DNA of 64,000 nt, taken from positions 6,882,001-6,946,000 of the forward strand of contig NZ_CP107853.1 of the NCBI RefSeq assembly GCF_036013525.1, in the 5' to 3' direction. Under the pieces are notes generated by a model, which saw nothing but the letters and a program-made list of their open reading frames with translations, was not told the DNA's origin and did not search any database. Both the position numbers and the translations under genes were made by a program. This DNA comes from Nonomuraea sp. NBC_00507 (GTDB taxonomy: Bacteria; Actinomycetota; Actinomycetes; Streptosporangiales; Streptosporangiaceae). Below, piece by piece: positions 8,029 through 15,283 of this stretch (positions are counted from its first letter, which is position 1; every line of letters starts with the position of its first letter).

Positions 8029-8604
8029 GTGCGCGCGGACGCGAGGCGGAACCTGGACAAGATCGTCGAGGCGGCCGCCGAGATCGTGGCGGAACGCGGG
8101 GTCAACGCGCCCATGGAGGCCATCGCCAAGCGCGCCGGGGTCGGCGTCGGCACGCTCTACCGCCGCTTCCCCGACCGGCACGCCCTCATCGCGGCCGTCG
8201 GCGACCACTACGTCCACACTATGGCGCAGGCCCTGGACGAGGCCGCGAGGAGCAGCTCGGATGCCTGGGGCGCGATCTGGGATTTCGTCTCCTGGGTCGC
8301 CGAGCCCGGCCGCGCCGCCCTGGCCACCGCGCTGGCGGAGCTGCCGGAGGAGGCGGTCGTGGACCGGGTGGAGTTCGCACGGTCGCGCGGACGGTGGATG
8401 GAGCAGCTCGACGCTCTCGTGCGGCAGGCCCAGGCGGACGGCTCGATCCGGCCCGACGTCGGCGTTGAAGACCTCGTTCATCTCTTGAACGTCTTCACCT
8501 GTCACCCCGACAAGCTGCCCGCTCCGGTGGCGGCCGACCCGGCGAAATACCTGCATCTGATGCTCGACGGCATGAAGTCCACCGCCGCAACATCGGCCTC
8601 GTGA
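8029..8604 (+). CDS. TetR family transcriptional regulator
   Basis: A 191-residue TetR repressor. The DNA-binding domain is clear (NLDKIVEAAAEIVAERGVNAPMEAIAKRAGVGVGTLYRRFPDR split over residues 8-50), with the signature GVGTLYRRFP recognition helix. The C-terminal ligand domain resembles the TetR_C group found next to oxidoreductases (DLVHLLNVFTCH). The GTG at 8029 is used. It is divergent from the NmrA-like reductase, with an operator-like repeat between them; its inducer is unknown. Confidence 0.9.
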   Translation: MRADARRNLDKIVEAAAEIVAERGVNAPMEAIAKRAGVGVGTLYRRFPDRHALIAAVGDHYVHTMAQALDEAARSSSDAWGAIWDFVSWVAEPGRAALATALAELPEEAVVDRVEFARSRGRWMEQLDALVRQAQADGSIRPDVGVEDLVHLLNVFTCHPDKLPAPVAADPAKYLHLMLDGMKSTAATSAS

Positions 8605-8615
8605 CCGTTTTGAGG

Positions 8616-8633
8616 TTTTGAGACGATTCAAAA
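8616..8633. promoter_or_regulatory. LacI-type operator and promoter of LacI gene 2
   Basis: TTTTGAGACGATTCAAAA is an 18-base palindrome apart from two central mismatched pairs, with a central CG. It overlaps a TTCAAA -35-like hexamer that is 17 bases from TATGAT (8650-8655). The core TTGA-N6-TCAA recurs at 10461-10474 in front of the transport operon, so the LacI protein encoded at 8692 probably controls both sites. Confidence 0.65.
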
Positions 8634-8691
8634 GAATCTTGAAACCCGCTATGATGACCGAATTCACAGCAGCACGGCCTCGTGAGGATCG

Positions 8692-9711
8692 ATGGCGACC
8701 AGGAACATCAAGGAGGTCGCGCAGCTGGCGCGCGTCTCAGTGGGCACCGTGAGCAATGTGCTCAACCGCCCGGAGATCGTGTCCCCCGCCACACGCGAAC
8801 GCGTCTTCGAAGCGATCAAGAAGCTCGGCTTCGTCCGCAATGAGGTGGCTCGCCACCTGCGGGTGGGCCGCAGCCGCACGGTTGGACTTGTCGTGCTCGA
8901 CGTGTCCAACCCGTTCTTCGTGGACGTGGCCCAGGGCGCCGAGTCACTGGCCGACGACCACGACACGATGGTGGTGCTCTGCAACAGCGCCGGCGACCCC
9001 GGCCGCGAGCGCCGCCACCTCGACCAGCTCGAACAGCAGCGGGTGATGGGCATACTGATCACCCCGGTCGAGACGGAGACCCCGTGGCTGGAGGAGCTGA
9101 TCGCCAGGGGCACGCCCGTGGTGCTGGTCGACCGCCCGGCCGCCGGGCTGCAGTGCTCGGTGGCGGTCGACGACCGGCTCGGCGGGCAGATCGCCGGCGC
9201 TCACCTCGTCGAACGCGGGCACCGGCGGATCATGTTCGTCGGCGGGCCGCCGTCCATCAAACAGGTGGCCGACCGGCACGCGGGCCTGAGCAGCGCCGTC
9301 GCCGCGGCCGACGGCGCGGTCGAGCTGCTCACCGCCACCGCCCCCTCGCTGACCGTCGCCGAGGGGCGGGCCATCGGGGAGCGCGTGGCGGCCCTGCCAC
9401 CAGGTAAACGGCCCACCGCCGTCTTCTGCGCCAACGACATGATGGCGCTCGGCTTCTTACAGGCGATGGCCACCCGCGGGCTGCGCGTGCCCGAGGACCT
9501 GGCCATCATCGGATACGACGACATCGACTTCGCCGCGGCGGCCGCGGTGCCGCTGTCCTCGGTGCGGCAACCGCGCGAGCTGCTCGGACGCACGGCCATC
9601 GACCTGCTCCTCGAGGAGGTCGCCGAGCCCGAGCAACATCGCCATAGACAGGTCATCTTCCAGCCCGACCTGGTGGTACGGGAGTCCAGCGCCATGCGTC
9701 GCGACGACTGA
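8692..9711 (+). CDS. LacI family transcriptional regulator of the rhamnogalacturonan locus
   Basis: A 339-residue LacI repressor with a typical HTH (ATRNIKEVAQLARVSVGTVSNVLN), hinge, and effector domain (TVGLVVLDVSNPFFVDVAQG; PTAVFCANDMMALGFLQAM; DLAIIGYDDIDFA). It begins the locus holding YesU, YesL, LplABC-like and YetA-like genes and lies immediately upstream of yesU on the same strand. Two matching operators (8616-8633 and 10461-10474) suggest autoregulation and repression of the downstream operon. The inducer is probably a rhamnogalacturonan-derived sugar, inferred from the neighbours. Confidence 0.93.
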   Translation: MATRNIKEVAQLARVSVGTVSNVLNRPEIVSPATRERVFEAIKKLGFVRNEVARHLRVGRSRTVGLVVLDVSNPFFVDVAQGAESLADDHDTMVVLCNSAGDPGRERRHLDQLEQQRVMGILITPVETETPWLEELIARGTPVVLVDRPAAGLQCSVAVDDRLGGQIAGAHLVERGHRRIMFVGGPPSIKQVADRHAGLSSAVAAADGAVELLTATAPSLTVAEGRAIGERVAALPPGKRPTAVFCANDMMALGFLQAMATRGLRVPEDLAIIGYDDIDFAAAAAVPLSSVRQPRELLGRTAIDLLLEEVAEPEQHRHRQVIFQPDLVVRESSAMRRDD

Positions 9712-9753
9712 CGCTCCACCGCTTCCTTGCCACCGACTCCGGGCCATGCCAGT

Positions 9754-9773
9754 GACAGGGCGAGGCCCCTGTC
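9754..9773 (+). repeat. Small hairpin between LacI gene 2 and yesU
   Basis: GACAGGG (9754-9760) and CCCTGTC (9767-9773) pair around a six-base loop, 25 bases before the yesU start. It may reduce read-through or stabilise the downstream message. Confidence 0.35.
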
Positions 9774-9798
9774 GGCGTGCCCACCGGAAGGAACCCCC

Positions 9799-10458
9799 TT
9801 GCCCGAGATCATTTATCACAACCCCCTCGCCACCCCCGATGACCTGGAAGGTTTCCGCATGGAGGGGGACGGCGCCGTCTCCTTCCCGCAGGGCCGCCTG
9901 CGCCTGGAGAGCCGAAGACCCGCCTCCGACGGCCAGGCGGCCAACCTGGTGCTGTGGTGTCCCGAGGAGTTCCCCGCCGACATCAGCGTCGAGTGGGACT
10001 TCTGGCCGGTCAGGGAGCCGGGCCTGGCCATCATGTTCTTCCATGCCCGGGGCAGGAACGGCGAGGACCTGTTCGACCCCGGCCTGGCCGAGCGCGCCGG
10101 CCCGTACGACCAGTACCACCACGGCGACATCGACGCCTACCACGTCTCCTATTTCCGCCGCATGTGGGCCTCCGAACGTGCCCTGCACACCTGCAACCTG
10201 CGCAAAAGCCACGGCTTCCACCTGGTCGCGCAGGGCCCGGACCCGCTCCCGGCGGTGCTCGACGCCGAGGGCCCCTACGCCGTCCGCCTCGACGTCAAGG
10301 GGTCGGAGATCACCTTCTCAATCAACGATTTGGTCTCGTTCCGCTGGGCGGACGACGGCTCGATCGGCGGGTCCGCCCTGGCAGGAGGCAAGGTCGGGTT
10401 TCGTCAGATGGCTCCGCTGATCGGAGAGTACGGAAATCTCCGCGTCTGGGCTCATTGA
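9799..10458 (+). CDS. YesU-like DUF1961 protein
   Basis: A 219-residue DUF1961 protein closely resembling Bacillus subtilis YesU: shared blocks include WCPEEFP, EWDFWPVREPGLA, GEDLFDP, YHHGDIDAYHVSYFRR, TCNLRKSHGFHL and GFRQMAP. The family has a concanavalin-like jelly-roll fold and occurs in rhamnogalacturonan loci; its reaction is not established. There is no signal peptide, so it acts in the cytoplasm on imported fragments. I chose the TTG at 9799 because GGAAGGAA precedes it by six bases and the family N-terminus begins there; an ATG at 9727 has no such support. Its stop codon overlaps the -35 of the next promoter. Confidence 0.88.
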   Translation: MPEIIYHNPLATPDDLEGFRMEGDGAVSFPQGRLRLESRRPASDGQAANLVLWCPEEFPADISVEWDFWPVREPGLAIMFFHARGRNGEDLFDPGLAERAGPYDQYHHGDIDAYHVSYFRRMWASERALHTCNLRKSHGFHLVAQGPDPLPAVLDAEGPYAVRLDVKGSEITFSINDLVSFRWADDGSIGGSALAGGKVGFRQMAPLIGEYGNLRVWAH

Positions 10459-10483
10459 CTTTGAGTCGATTCAACACTAATTT
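10455..10483 (+). promoter_or_regulatory. Promoter with embedded LacI operator for the rhamnogalacturonan operon
   Basis: TTGACT (10455-10460) and TAATTT (10478-10483) are near-consensus -35 and -10 hexamers with an exact 17-base spacer. The spacer contains TTGAGTCGATTCAA (10461-10474), the same palindrome type as at 8616-8633. The -35 overlaps the yesU stop codon. This gives a clear repression site for the operon starting at 10583. Confidence 0.75.
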
Positions 10484-10582
10484 CGCACCAACCCGCCGTT
10501 CACTCGCCTGTAACGGGGCAGGAACTGCGGGGCAACAACCCACCCCCGATCCGTGCAGATGCCACGAAAGGTGGTATGCCGG

Positions 10583-11212
10583 ATGAACCATCCCGCACTG
10601 TCGATCAGAATCCAAGCTGCCTGTTCAGAGCTGATCTGGGCGGTCCAGCTGAACCTGATGTGGATCGTCTTCACCCTCGCGGGAGGCGTGATCCTCGGGC
10701 TCGGGCCCGCCACCGTAGCCGCCTACACCCTGGCTCGGAGGCATGCTCGTAATGAATCGTTTCAGGCTTGGCGTGAATTCTGGACCGTCTACCGACGGGA
10801 GTTCGTCCGGGCCTCGTTGCTGGTCCTGCCGGTGGCGCTGCTCGCCACCGTCCTGATCGGCAACTACCTGTACTTTGCCGTGCAAGGTACGGAATCGGGC
10901 GGGCTGCGGATTGCGACGTTCGTCGCACTGCTCGCCCTGGCCGCGGTCGGCACGTACATCGGACCGTTGTACGTGCACTACGAGCTGCCGCTCTGGGGTT
11001 ACATCCCCAAGGCGTCACTCCTGGCAATGACCCGGCCGGCCTCCACCGTGCTGTTGCTGTTCGCGCTTTGGGCGATCGCCTACGTGACCGCGACGCTGCC
11101 CGTCCTCGCGCTGATCATCAGCGTCGGCGCGTGGATCTATCTCAACACCTGGCTCTGCCTGCGCTTCTTCCAGGAGAACGAGGCGCGCCTGCATTCGAAA
11201 GGGAACCTATGA
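10583..11212 (+). CDS. YesL-like DUF624 membrane protein
   Basis: A 209-residue integral membrane protein of the DUF624/YesL family, found beside sugar ABC transporters that take up pectin or other plant oligosaccharides. Five or so hydrophobic segments are visible (LNLMWIVFTLAGGVILGLGPATVAAYTLA; VRASLLVLPVALLATVLIG; IATFVALLALAAVGTYIGP; TVLLLFALWAIAYVTA; LPVLALIISVGAWIYL). I start it at the ATG at 10583, preceded by AAAGGTGG at 8 bases; an in-frame ATG at 10553 lacks one. The stop overlaps the next ATG (ATGA), showing tight coupling to the binding lipoprotein. Its precise role in transport is unknown. Confidence 0.85.
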   Translation: MNHPALSIRIQAACSELIWAVQLNLMWIVFTLAGGVILGLGPATVAAYTLARRHARNESFQAWREFWTVYRREFVRASLLVLPVALLATVLIGNYLYFAVQGTESGGLRIATFVALLALAAVGTYIGPLYVHYELPLWGYIPKASLLAMTRPASTVLLLFALWAIAYVTATLPVLALIISVGAWIYLNTWLCLRFFQENEARLHSKGNL

Positions 11213-12768
11213 GCGCATCTCGTAGTCGGCTCATGGCTGGTGCGTTAACGCTAGCGACCGCCCTGCTGGCAACCGCCTGCTCCGGCACCGGTGGTGGCGG
11301 AGAGTCGAGCCAGGCCGACGCCAACACCATCACCTTCATGACCAAGCTGTTCGGCACGGCCCCGAACCCGCAGGGCGAGCTGCACCAGGCGATCGAGAAG
11401 TTCCTCGGCAAGAAGATCCAGGTCACCTGGGTGCCGAACGCGGACTACCAGGAGAAGGTCAACGTCACGCTGGCCTCCGCCAACATCCCCGACGTCATGG
11501 TGGTCAACCCGAAGTCGCCGGCCTTCGGCAAGGCGGCGGCGGCCGGGGCGTTCTGGGACCTCACCGACAAGATCAAGAAGTACCCCAACCTGGTCGGTGA
11601 CGAGCAGGTCCTGCTCAACTCCTCGATCAACGGCAAGATCTACGGCCCGTACCGGACCAGGCCGCTGCTCCGCTCCGCGGTCATGATCCGCGCCGACTGG
11701 CTGAAGAAGGTCGGCCTGGAGGCGCCCAAGACCACGGACGACCTCTACAAGATCGCCGAAGCGTTCACCAAGAAGGACCCGGACGGCAACGGCAAGGACG
11801 ACACCTACGGCCTGATCATTCCCAAGTGGCCGGGCGTCGAGTTCGCGGCCTCCAACCCATTCAACGTGATCGACGTCTGGTTCGGCGCCCCGAACAACTG
11901 GGGCGAGCGCGACGGCAAGCTCGTGCCCGAGTTCGACACGCCCGAGTTCTTCGAGGCCAACCGCTTCACGAAGAAGATGATCGACGAGGGCCTCGTCAAC
12001 CCGGACTGGAACACGCTCGACACCGCCAAGTGGAACGACCCGTTCGTCCAGAACAAGGGCGGCATCATCATCGACGTGGACGTCCGCACCACCCAGCTGC
12101 TCGACCTGCTCAAGGAGCAGGACCCGCAGACCTACGGCGACAAGGTCCTCACCGTCGGCAACCTCTCCCGTCCTGACGGCAAGAAGTTCTCCCTGCCGTT
12201 CAGCGGCTACAACGACATCCTGGCCGTCTCCAAGCAGCGGGTGAAGACCGAGGCTCAGCTCGACGAGCTGCTGAAGACCCTCGACAAGCTGGCAAGCAAG
12301 GAAGGCCAGGTCCTGCTCAGCAACGGCATCGAGGGACGCAACTTCAAGGTCGAGAACGGCGAAGCCGTCCTGATCAACCAGGAAGACCCCAAGGTCAAGC
12401 AGCTCCAGGACGACGTCGACAAGGCCTTCATCCAGCTCGGCACCCAGGCCAGCACCGGCACCACCGGTATCGCCTACCCGCGGGTTCCCCCGGAGGCGCC
12501 ATACCGGAAGGACCTGGCCGAGCGCAAGGAGCGCGTGGCCGAGGACCTGAAGACGGCCGTGTTCGACCCGAGCCTGCCGGTGGTCCCGCCGACCCTGGTG
12601 GCCAAGGGCGCGACGCTCAACCCGATCGTCACCGACGCGCGGATCAAGTACCTCGCCGGCCAGCTCACCGAGGAGCAGCTGAAGGCCGAGATCAAGCGCT
12701 GGTACGACAGCGGCGGCACGCAGATCGCCCAGGAGATCAACGACCTGGTCTCCAAGCTCGGCCAGTGA
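11209..12768 (+). CDS. LplA-type oligosaccharide-binding lipoprotein
   Basis: A 519-residue substrate-binding lipoprotein. The signal (MSASRSRLMAGALTLATALLATAC, shown here only as its ends MSASRSRL and LLATAC) carries a lipobox with Cys at about residue 24. Length above 500 and the segments PDVMVVNPKSPAF, DPDGNGKDDTYGLI (a calcium-binding-like loop) and RWYDSGG near the end place it with LplA/YtcQ-type binders of uronate-containing oligosaccharides, rather than MalE-type proteins. It is translationally coupled to the DUF624 gene and followed by a strong hairpin before the permease genes, which would favour excess binding protein. Confidence 0.9.
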   Translation: MSASRSRLMAGALTLATALLATACSGTGGGGESSQADANTITFMTKLFGTAPNPQGELHQAIEKFLGKKIQVTWVPNADYQEKVNVTLASANIPDVMVVNPKSPAFGKAAAAGAFWDLTDKIKKYPNLVGDEQVLLNSSINGKIYGPYRTRPLLRSAVMIRADWLKKVGLEAPKTTDDLYKIAEAFTKKDPDGNGKDDTYGLIIPKWPGVEFAASNPFNVIDVWFGAPNNWGERDGKLVPEFDTPEFFEANRFTKKMIDEGLVNPDWNTLDTAKWNDPFVQNKGGIIIDVDVRTTQLLDLLKEQDPQTYGDKVLTVGNLSRPDGKKFSLPFSGYNDILAVSKQRVKTEAQLDELLKTLDKLASKEGQVLLSNGIEGRNFKVENGEAVLINQEDPKVKQLQDDVDKAFIQLGTQASTGTTGIAYPRVPPEAPYRKDLAERKERVAEDLKTAVFDPSLPVVPPTLVAKGATLNPIVTDARIKYLAGQLTEEQLKAEIKRWYDSGGTQIAQEINDLVSKLGQ

Positions 12769-12776
12769 TGTGACCC

Positions 12777-12803
12777 GGGAGGGGCCCTCAACGGGCCCCT
12801 CCC
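12777..12803 (+). terminator. Intra-operon hairpin between binding protein and permease genes
   Basis: GGGAGGGGCCC (12777-12787) and GGGCCCCTCCC (12793-12803) form a perfect 11-base GC stem with a TCAAC loop. It follows the binding-protein stop and precedes the permease ribosome site, with no long U tract. In ABC sugar operons such hairpins usually act as partial terminators or block 3' decay, raising binding-protein expression over the permeases. Confidence 0.75.
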
Positions 12804-12819
12804 TTAGAAAGGAGGCCGA

Positions 12820-13782
12820 GTGGCCACCGACCTGGCGCCGCCACCGGTCAAGGCGGCCAAGGTAGCCGGGCACAAGCCCGACAGAGCCCGCACGCTGTGG
12901 CGCTACCGATGGCTGTACCTGCTGCTCATCCCCGGGCTGGCGTACTTCTTCGTCTTCAAGTACGTCCCGATGCGCGGCCTGCAGATCGCCTTCCAGGACT
13001 TCGTGCCGTTCCTGGGCTACAACGGCAGCGAATGGGTGGGCTTCAAGCACTTCGTGGACCTGTTCACCGGGCCCGACTTCAACCGCTTGATGTACAACAC
13101 GCTGTACCTGGCGTTCCTGAACGTCATCTTCGTCTTCCCGGCGCCGATCATCGTGGCGCTGATGCTGAACGAGCTGCGGATCAACATACTCAAGCGCTCG
13201 GTGCAGTCGCTGATCTACATCCCGCACTTCCTGTCCTGGACGATCGTCGCGTCGCTGACGTACATCCTGTTCTCCGTCGACTACGGCGTCCTCGCTGGCT
13301 GGGTCCACGAGTTCCTGGGCGGGCAGAAGATCGACTACGTCGCGCAGCCCGATTGGTTCCGGCCGATCATCATCCTGCAGACGCTCTGGAAGACCACCGG
13401 GTGGACCACGATCATCTATCTGGCGGCCCTGGCCGGGGTGAACGCGGAGCTGTACGAGGCGGCCAGGATGGACGGCGCGGGACGCTGGCGGCAGCTGTGG
13501 CACGTCACGCTCCCGGCGATCCGCCCGACGATCGTCGTCATGGCCATTCTCATGTCCGGCAACCTGCTCGACATGAGCTTCGAGCAGATCTGGCTCATGA
13601 CCAACAACCTGAACCGCGGTACCGCCGACGTCTTCGACACCTTCGTCTACTACGTCGGCATCAACCAGGGCGCGTTCAGCTACGCGACCGCCGTCGGCCT
13701 GTTCAAGGGCGTTGTGGGAGTCCTGTTGATCTTCGGTTCCAACTGGCTGGCCAAGCGCCTCGGCCAGCGTGGCTTGTTCTAG
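12820..13782 (+). CDS. LplB-type sugar ABC permease
   Basis: A 320-residue MalF/LplB-like inner-membrane permease with six predicted transmembrane segments; the first is WLYLLLIPGLAYFFVFKYVPM. The cytoplasmic EAA loop (YEAARMDGAGRWRQLWHVTLPAIRPT, in pieces YEAARMDGAG and LWHVTLPAI) contacts the ATPase. The GTG at 12820 follows AAAGGAGG by four bases. It pairs with the next permease. No ATPase gene is in the operon, so a shared MsiK-type ATPase encoded elsewhere is expected. Confidence 0.94.
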   Translation: MATDLAPPPVKAAKVAGHKPDRARTLWRYRWLYLLLIPGLAYFFVFKYVPMRGLQIAFQDFVPFLGYNGSEWVGFKHFVDLFTGPDFNRLMYNTLYLAFLNVIFVFPAPIIVALMLNELRINILKRSVQSLIYIPHFLSWTIVASLTYILFSVDYGVLAGWVHEFLGGQKIDYVAQPDWFRPIIILQTLWKTTGWTTIIYLAALAGVNAELYEAARMDGAGRWRQLWHVTLPAIRPTIVVMAILMSGNLLDMSFEQIWLMTNNLNRGTADVFDTFVYYVGINQGAFSYATAVGLFKGVVGVLLIFGSNWLAKRLGQRGLF

Positions 13783-13790
13783 GAGCGCTC

Positions 13791-14666
13791 ATGACTGTGA
13801 ACCAATACCGCTCTGTGGGCAGCCGCGTCTTCGACGCGATCAACATCGCCGTCCTCGTCGGGCTGGGGATGATCACCCTCCTGCCGCTGCTGTACGTCCT
13901 GGCCGGATCGTTCGCCTCCGAGTCGGAGATCTCCTCGCGGACGTTCTTCCTGTGGCCGGAGAAGTTCGTCACCAGCACCTACGAGTACATCTTCGCCACC
14001 GACGTGTTCATCAGGGCGCTGCTCACGACCATCGGGGTGACGATCGTCGGCACGGTCATCCAGGTCGCGCTCACGCTCACCATGGCCTATCCGCTGGCCA
14101 AGCGGTACCTGCCGGGCCGTACCCTGGTGCTCAATCTGGTGATCTTCACGGTGGTGTTCAGCGGCGGCATCATCCCCACCTACCTCGTCGTCCGCGACCT
14201 GGGGATGCTCAACAGCTACTGGGCGCTGATCCTGCCGCTCGCGATCAACCCCTTCTACCTGATCATCGTCAAGAGCTTCTTCCAGGAGCTGCCCGAAGCG
14301 CTGGAGGAGGCGGCGCGCATCGACGGCGCCACCGAGATGGGCGTCTTCTTCAAGATCGTGCTGCCGCTGTCCAAGCCGATCATCGCGACGTTCTCGCTGT
14401 TCTACGCCGTGGGCATCTGGAACGACTACATGTCGCCGCTGCTCTACATTGACGACTCCAGTAGATGGACGCTGCAGGTGCTGGTCCGCCAGCTCACCGG
14501 CGCGGACGCGCAGAACGCGCTGTCGGCCATGGAGACCGTGTTCTTCCCCACCCAGGGGCTGAAGTTCGCCGTCGTGGTCATCGCCACGCTGCCGATCCTG
14601 TGCTTCTACCCGTTCTTGCAGAAGCACTTCGTCAAGGGCGTGCTGATCGGGTCGGTCAAGGAATGA
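13791..14666 (+). CDS. LplC-type sugar ABC permease
   Basis: A 291-residue MalG/LplC-like permease. The EAA loop is EEAARIDGATEMGVFFKIVLP, and the characteristic WNDYMSPLLYI follows. An AGGAG overlapping the previous gene's stop region serves the ATG at 13791. The gene's last codons overlap the acetylesterase start (ATGA), so import and processing genes are translationally coupled. The proline-rich C-terminal FLQKHFVKGVLIGSVKE ending is standard for this subfamily. Confidence 0.94.
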   Translation: MTVNQYRSVGSRVFDAINIAVLVGLGMITLLPLLYVLAGSFASESEISSRTFFLWPEKFVTSTYEYIFATDVFIRALLTTIGVTIVGTVIQVALTLTMAYPLAKRYLPGRTLVLNLVIFTVVFSGGIIPTYLVVRDLGMLNSYWALILPLAINPFYLIIVKSFFQELPEALEEAARIDGATEMGVFFKIVLPLSKPIIATFSLFYAVGIWNDYMSPLLYIDDSSRWTLQVLVRQLTGADAQNALSAMETVFFPTQGLKFAVVVIATLPILCFYPFLQKHFVKGVLIGSVKE

Positions 14667-15283
14667 CGCACACGGTCCTGCTGGCCGGCGACTCGACGGT
14701 CGCCTCGTGCCCGGCGTTCGAGGCTCCGATGTCGGGGTGGGGTGCGCAGCTCGGCGCGTACGTGGGCCGCCCGGTGCGTAACTTCGCCAAGGGCGGCGCC
14801 ACCACGGCCAGCCACCGCGCCGAAGGGCTGTGGGCGGCGCTGCTGCGCGAGGTCGTGCTCGGTGACCTGGTGGTGATCCAGTTCGGGCACAACGACCAGA
14901 AAGACCCCGACCTCCCGTACCAGGACAACCTGCGCGCCTTCGTGAAGGAGACGCGCGGGGCCGGTGCACGGCCCGTCCTGTGCACGCCGGTGCAGCGGCG
15001 CCGCTGGGAGGGCGACCGGCTGGTCCCCACGCACGGCGGCTACCCCGACCAGGTCCGCGCGCTGGCCGCCGCCGAGGACGTGCCGCTGATCGACCTGACC
15101 GCCGCCACCACCGAGCTGTACGAGCGGCTCGGCCCGGAGGGGTCCACGACCCTGTTCACGCACTTCCCGCCCGGCGTGCACCCGCTCTATCCGGACGGGA
15201 TCGCCGATGACACCCACTTCTGCTTCCGCGGCGCCGACGAAGTGGCGAGGATCGTCGCGGAGCGGCTGAAGGAGTTCGCATGA
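14663..15283 (+). CDS. Rhamnogalacturonan acetylesterase-like GDSL hydrolase (YesT/YesY type)
   Basis: A 206-residue SGNH esterase. Block I is LLAGDST with nucleophile Ser11, the conserved Gly is in FAKGGAT, block III is FGHND (residues 74-78), and the Asp-His pair is DDTHF near residues 182-186. These match rhamnogalacturonan acetylesterases, which remove acetyl groups from galacturonate. There is no signal peptide, so deacetylation occurs on imported oligosaccharides. It overlaps both neighbours by four bases (ATGA), placing it firmly in the operon. Confidence 0.9.
   Translation: MTHTVLLAGDSTVASCPAFEAPMSGWGAQLGAYVGRPVRNFAKGGATTASHRAEGLWAALLREVVLGDLVVIQFGHNDQKDPDLPYQDNLRAFVKETRGAGARPVLCTPVQRRRWEGDRLVPTHGGYPDQVRALAAAEDVPLIDLTAATTELYERLGPEGSTTLFTHFPPGVHPLYPDGIADDTHFCFRGADEVARIVAERLKEFA

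Noticed and set aside
10553..10582. An upstream ATG for the DUF624 gene
   Set aside because: The extra ten residues are not hydrophobic or family-like, and the ribosome site AAAGGTGG fits the ATG at 10583.
11251..13503. A 750-codon minus-strand open frame
   Set aside because: It is antisense to the binding-protein and permease genes, which have clear domains. Its product is low-complexity with no recognisable motif.
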